A DNA stretch of 64,000 bases, from positions 44,310 to 108,309 of the forward strand of contig ONCV01000012.1 of assembly GCA_900316415.1 (NCBI GenBank). The letters run 5' to 3'. This DNA is from an uncultured Eubacteriales bacterium (GTDB taxonomy: Bacteria > Bacillota > Clostridia > Christensenellales > Aristaeellaceae). A model generated the notes under the pieces. The model was not told where the DNA came from. It made no database searches and was given only the letters and a program-made list of their open reading frames with translations. The position numbers were made by a program, and so were the translations under genes. Positions 62,420-64,000 of this stretch are shown here, in pieces. How positions within the stretch are numbered: position 1 is the first letter of the stretch; every line of letters begins with the position of its first letter.

Positions 62420-63853
62420 ATGAAACTGGTTTACGGTGTCAGCGACAAACCGCCGCTGAAAAAGAATCTGCTGTACGCTTTCCAGCAGCTCCTGGCGATC
62501 ATGGCCGCCACGCTGCTGGTTCCGCTGCTGGTGGACTTCAGCGGAACCTACATGAGCGAGCCTGCCGCCCTGTGCGGCGCCGGCTTCGGCACGCTGTTCT
62601 ATCTCTTCGTGGCGACCCAAAAGAAAAGCCCGGTGTTTCTGGGTTCTTCCTTCGCGTTCATCGCTCCGCTGACCAGCGCGGTCGCGTTCGGCTTCCTGGG
62701 CATTTTCCTGGGCGCCGTCTTCGCGGGCCTGGTTTATGTCGTCATCGCGCTGATCATTAAGAAGACCGGCACCGCCTGGGTGAACAGGCTGCTTCCTCCG
62801 GTCGTCATCGGGCCGACGGTCGCGCTGATCGGTCTGAGCCTGTGCGGAAGCGCCGTCAACAATCTGGCGAATCTGAACGGAAACGAGACGATCCTGAATC
62901 TGAACGGATTCGCCGGCGGCGAGCTGAATGTCAGCCAGTTCCTGGCCGGAAAGGCCGTCTATGAAGGCGTTGCCAATGCCAGCACGAACTATTACAACCT
63001 GGTGGCCATTCTGGTGGGCATCTTCGCCTTTATGGTGACCGTGTACGCCTCCACCAAGGGAAGCAAGGGCATGAAGCTGATTCCCTTCGTCATCGGCATT
63101 CTCTCCGCCTACGCGCTGGCGCTGGTGCTGACGCTGATCGGCAACGCGGCGAACCTGGACGCGCTGAAGCTCATCGATTTCTCCGATTTCGACGGCATGC
63201 AGCTGTTCAAGGTTCCGCGCTTCACCTTCCTGGGCATCTTCGGCGCCTATCCGGATGCCCCGAACAAGATTTCGTCCTTCTCCGATGTGATCAGCATTTT
63301 CATCCTGTTCGCGCCCGTCGCGCTGGTGACCCTGGCGGAACACATCGCGGATCACAAAAACCTGTCCACCATCATTGATCATGACCTGATTACCGATCCC
63401 GGCCTGGACCGCACCCTGCTGGGCGACGGCGTAGGCTCCATCATCGGTTCCTTCTTCGGAGGGTGCCCGAATACAACCTACGGCGAATCCGTCGGCTGCG
63501 TGGCCATCACCGGCAACGCTTCCATCAGCACGATCGCCATCGCCGCGGTCTACTGCATTGTGCTCAGCTTCTTCGATCCCTTCGTATGCTTTGTGGAGTC
63601 CGTTCCCCCCTGCATCGTGGGCGGCGTCTGCATCGCCCTGTACGGCTTCATCGCGGTTTCCGGACTGAAGATGCTGCAGCCTGTGGATCTGAATGACAAC
63701 CGCAACCTGTTCGTTGTGGCGGCCATCCTGGTTCCCGGCATCGGCGGCCTGACGCTGAACTTCGGCGCCATCACCATCTCTCCCATCGCCACCGGCCTGA
63801 TTCTGGGCATCCTGATCAATGTGATTTTCAACCGGCAGGCGAAAAAGCAGTAA
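62420..63853 (+). CDS. Uracil-xanthine permease, NCS2 family
   Basis: A 477-residue membrane transporter with 14 helices importing uracil or a purine base with protons. Motifs: QQLLAIMAATLLVPLLVD near residue 25, SSFAFIAPL, VALIGLSLCGSAVNNL, VTLAEHIADHKNLS with the substrate-binding Glu-His, and GGCPNTTYGESVGCVAITGNAS, the NCS2 signature. The presence of a PyrR-like leader would favour uracil (UraA/PyrP). GGGAGG precedes ATG by ten bases. Confidence 0.88.
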   Translation: MKLVYGVSDKPPLKKNLLYAFQQLLAIMAATLLVPLLVDFSGTYMSEPAALCGAGFGTLFYLFVATQKKSPVFLGSSFAFIAPLTSAVAFGFLGIFLGAVFAGLVYVVIALIIKKTGTAWVNRLLPPVVIGPTVALIGLSLCGSAVNNLANLNGNETILNLNGFAGGELNVSQFLAGKAVYEGVANASTNYYNLVAILVGIFAFMVTVYASTKGSKGMKLIPFVIGILSAYALALVLTLIGNAANLDALKLIDFSDFDGMQLFKVPRFTFLGIFGAYPDAPNKISSFSDVISIFILFAPVALVTLAEHIADHKNLSTIIDHDLITDPGLDRTLLGDGVGSIIGSFFGGCPNTTYGESVGCVAITGNASISTIAIAAVYCIVLSFFDPFVCFVESVPPCIVGGVCIALYGFIAVSGLKMLQPVDLNDNRNLFVVAAILVPGIGGLTLNFGAITISPIATGLILGILINVIFNRQAKKQ

Positions 63854-63872
63854 ACGGTATTGCATCTGAACC

Positions 63873-63905
63873 GCCCGGGAGCTGCTGCGCGGCTCTCGGG
63901 CTTTT
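63873..63905 (+). terminator. Intrinsic terminator after the permease gene
   Basis: GCCCGGGAGC (63873-63882) pairs with GCTCTCGGGC (63892-63901), one G-U pair, followed by TTTT. The candidate intron begins two bases later. Confidence 0.8.
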
Positions 63906-63907
63906 GC

Positions 63908-64000
63908 GTGTGCCGGGCATGGCACAATTCTAGCGGGTGAAAGTCCCGCCACGGGTATTTACCGCCAAGTGTAGCGAACCGCAAGCTGCTGTCAGCAATG
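63908..64000 (+). mobile_element. 5' end of a group II intron (domain I), running off the window
   Basis: The sequence begins GTGTG (63908-63912), fitting the GUGYG 5' boundary, then CCGGGCATGGCAC and the CTAGCGGGTGAAAGTCCCGC hairpin, and AGTGTAGCGAACCGCAAGC, a pattern that I associate with the start of bacterial group II introns carrying a reverse transcriptase. The position two bases after a terminator T-tract matches the insertion preference of class C introns. The maturase gene would lie beyond the window. Confidence 0.6.

Overview
The window looks like a chromosome segment of a gut or rumen anaerobe of the Bacillota (Clostridia; a Christensenellales/Aristaeellaceae-type lineage is my guess). 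The basis is indirect. Genes are GC-rich with strong AGGAGG ribosome sites and several TTG/GTG starts. It encodes pyruvate:ferredoxin oxidoreductase, a K+-dependent membrane pyrophosphatase, a two-gene SUF system and many plant-fibre enzymes: GH29 and GH67 glycosidases, a CE2-type esterase, a cinnamoyl/feruloyl esterase and glucuronate catabolism genes. No rRNA, tRNA or CRISPR array was seen.

Layout. 1-9.6 kb: 3' end of the PFOR gene, a GH29 fucosidase, a ferric-type ABC importer operon (binding protein, fused permease, ATPase) ending in a U32-like cysteine protein, then an SH3-type secreted protein and a CE2 esterase. 9.8-10.5 kb: an acetyltransferase and a truncated reading frame at a composition break. 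10.5-26.4 kb: a visibly AT-richer accessory island. It holds a broken LPXTG-anchored surface protein, a voltage-gated-type cation channel, and a tight operon that I read as a His-Xaa-Ser (Hxs) peptide-modification system. That operon carries hxsD, an hxsD-like small gene, a prepilin-peptidase-like protease, the radical SAM pair hxsC/hxsB, a secreted MORN protein, the His/Ser-repeat substrate hxsA and a trypsin-like protease. A GT-C type membrane protein and a five-domain Big_2 protein follow.

26.5-46 kb returns to host composition: an apparently exported aspartate aminotransferase/decarboxylase; on the minus strand sufB, sufC, an M16C peptidase, GH67 alpha-glucuronidase and a heterodimeric ABC exporter; then uxaC, an amino-acid ABC importer, mgtE behind a structured leader, and a polysaccharide flippase. 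46-54.7 kb: rpsO, pnp, ruvX, a DUF1292 gene, a MATE transporter, a membrane pyrophosphatase and nagA. 54.9-64 kb: sigA (minus), an XRE-S24 regulator, an M32 carboxypeptidase, a feruloyl esterase, cysK and a fructuronate reductase (minus), and a uracil/xanthine permease behind an attenuator-like leader. The window ends in what looks like the 5' end of a group II intron placed directly after the permease terminator.

Working together: the GH67 enzyme, uxaC and the fructuronate reductase form a (methyl)glucuronate-to-mannonate route from xylan side chains, complemented by the acetyl and feruloyl esterases. The Hxs island is the most interesting part: a maturation pair, candidate processing proteases and a repetitive exported substrate in one operon.
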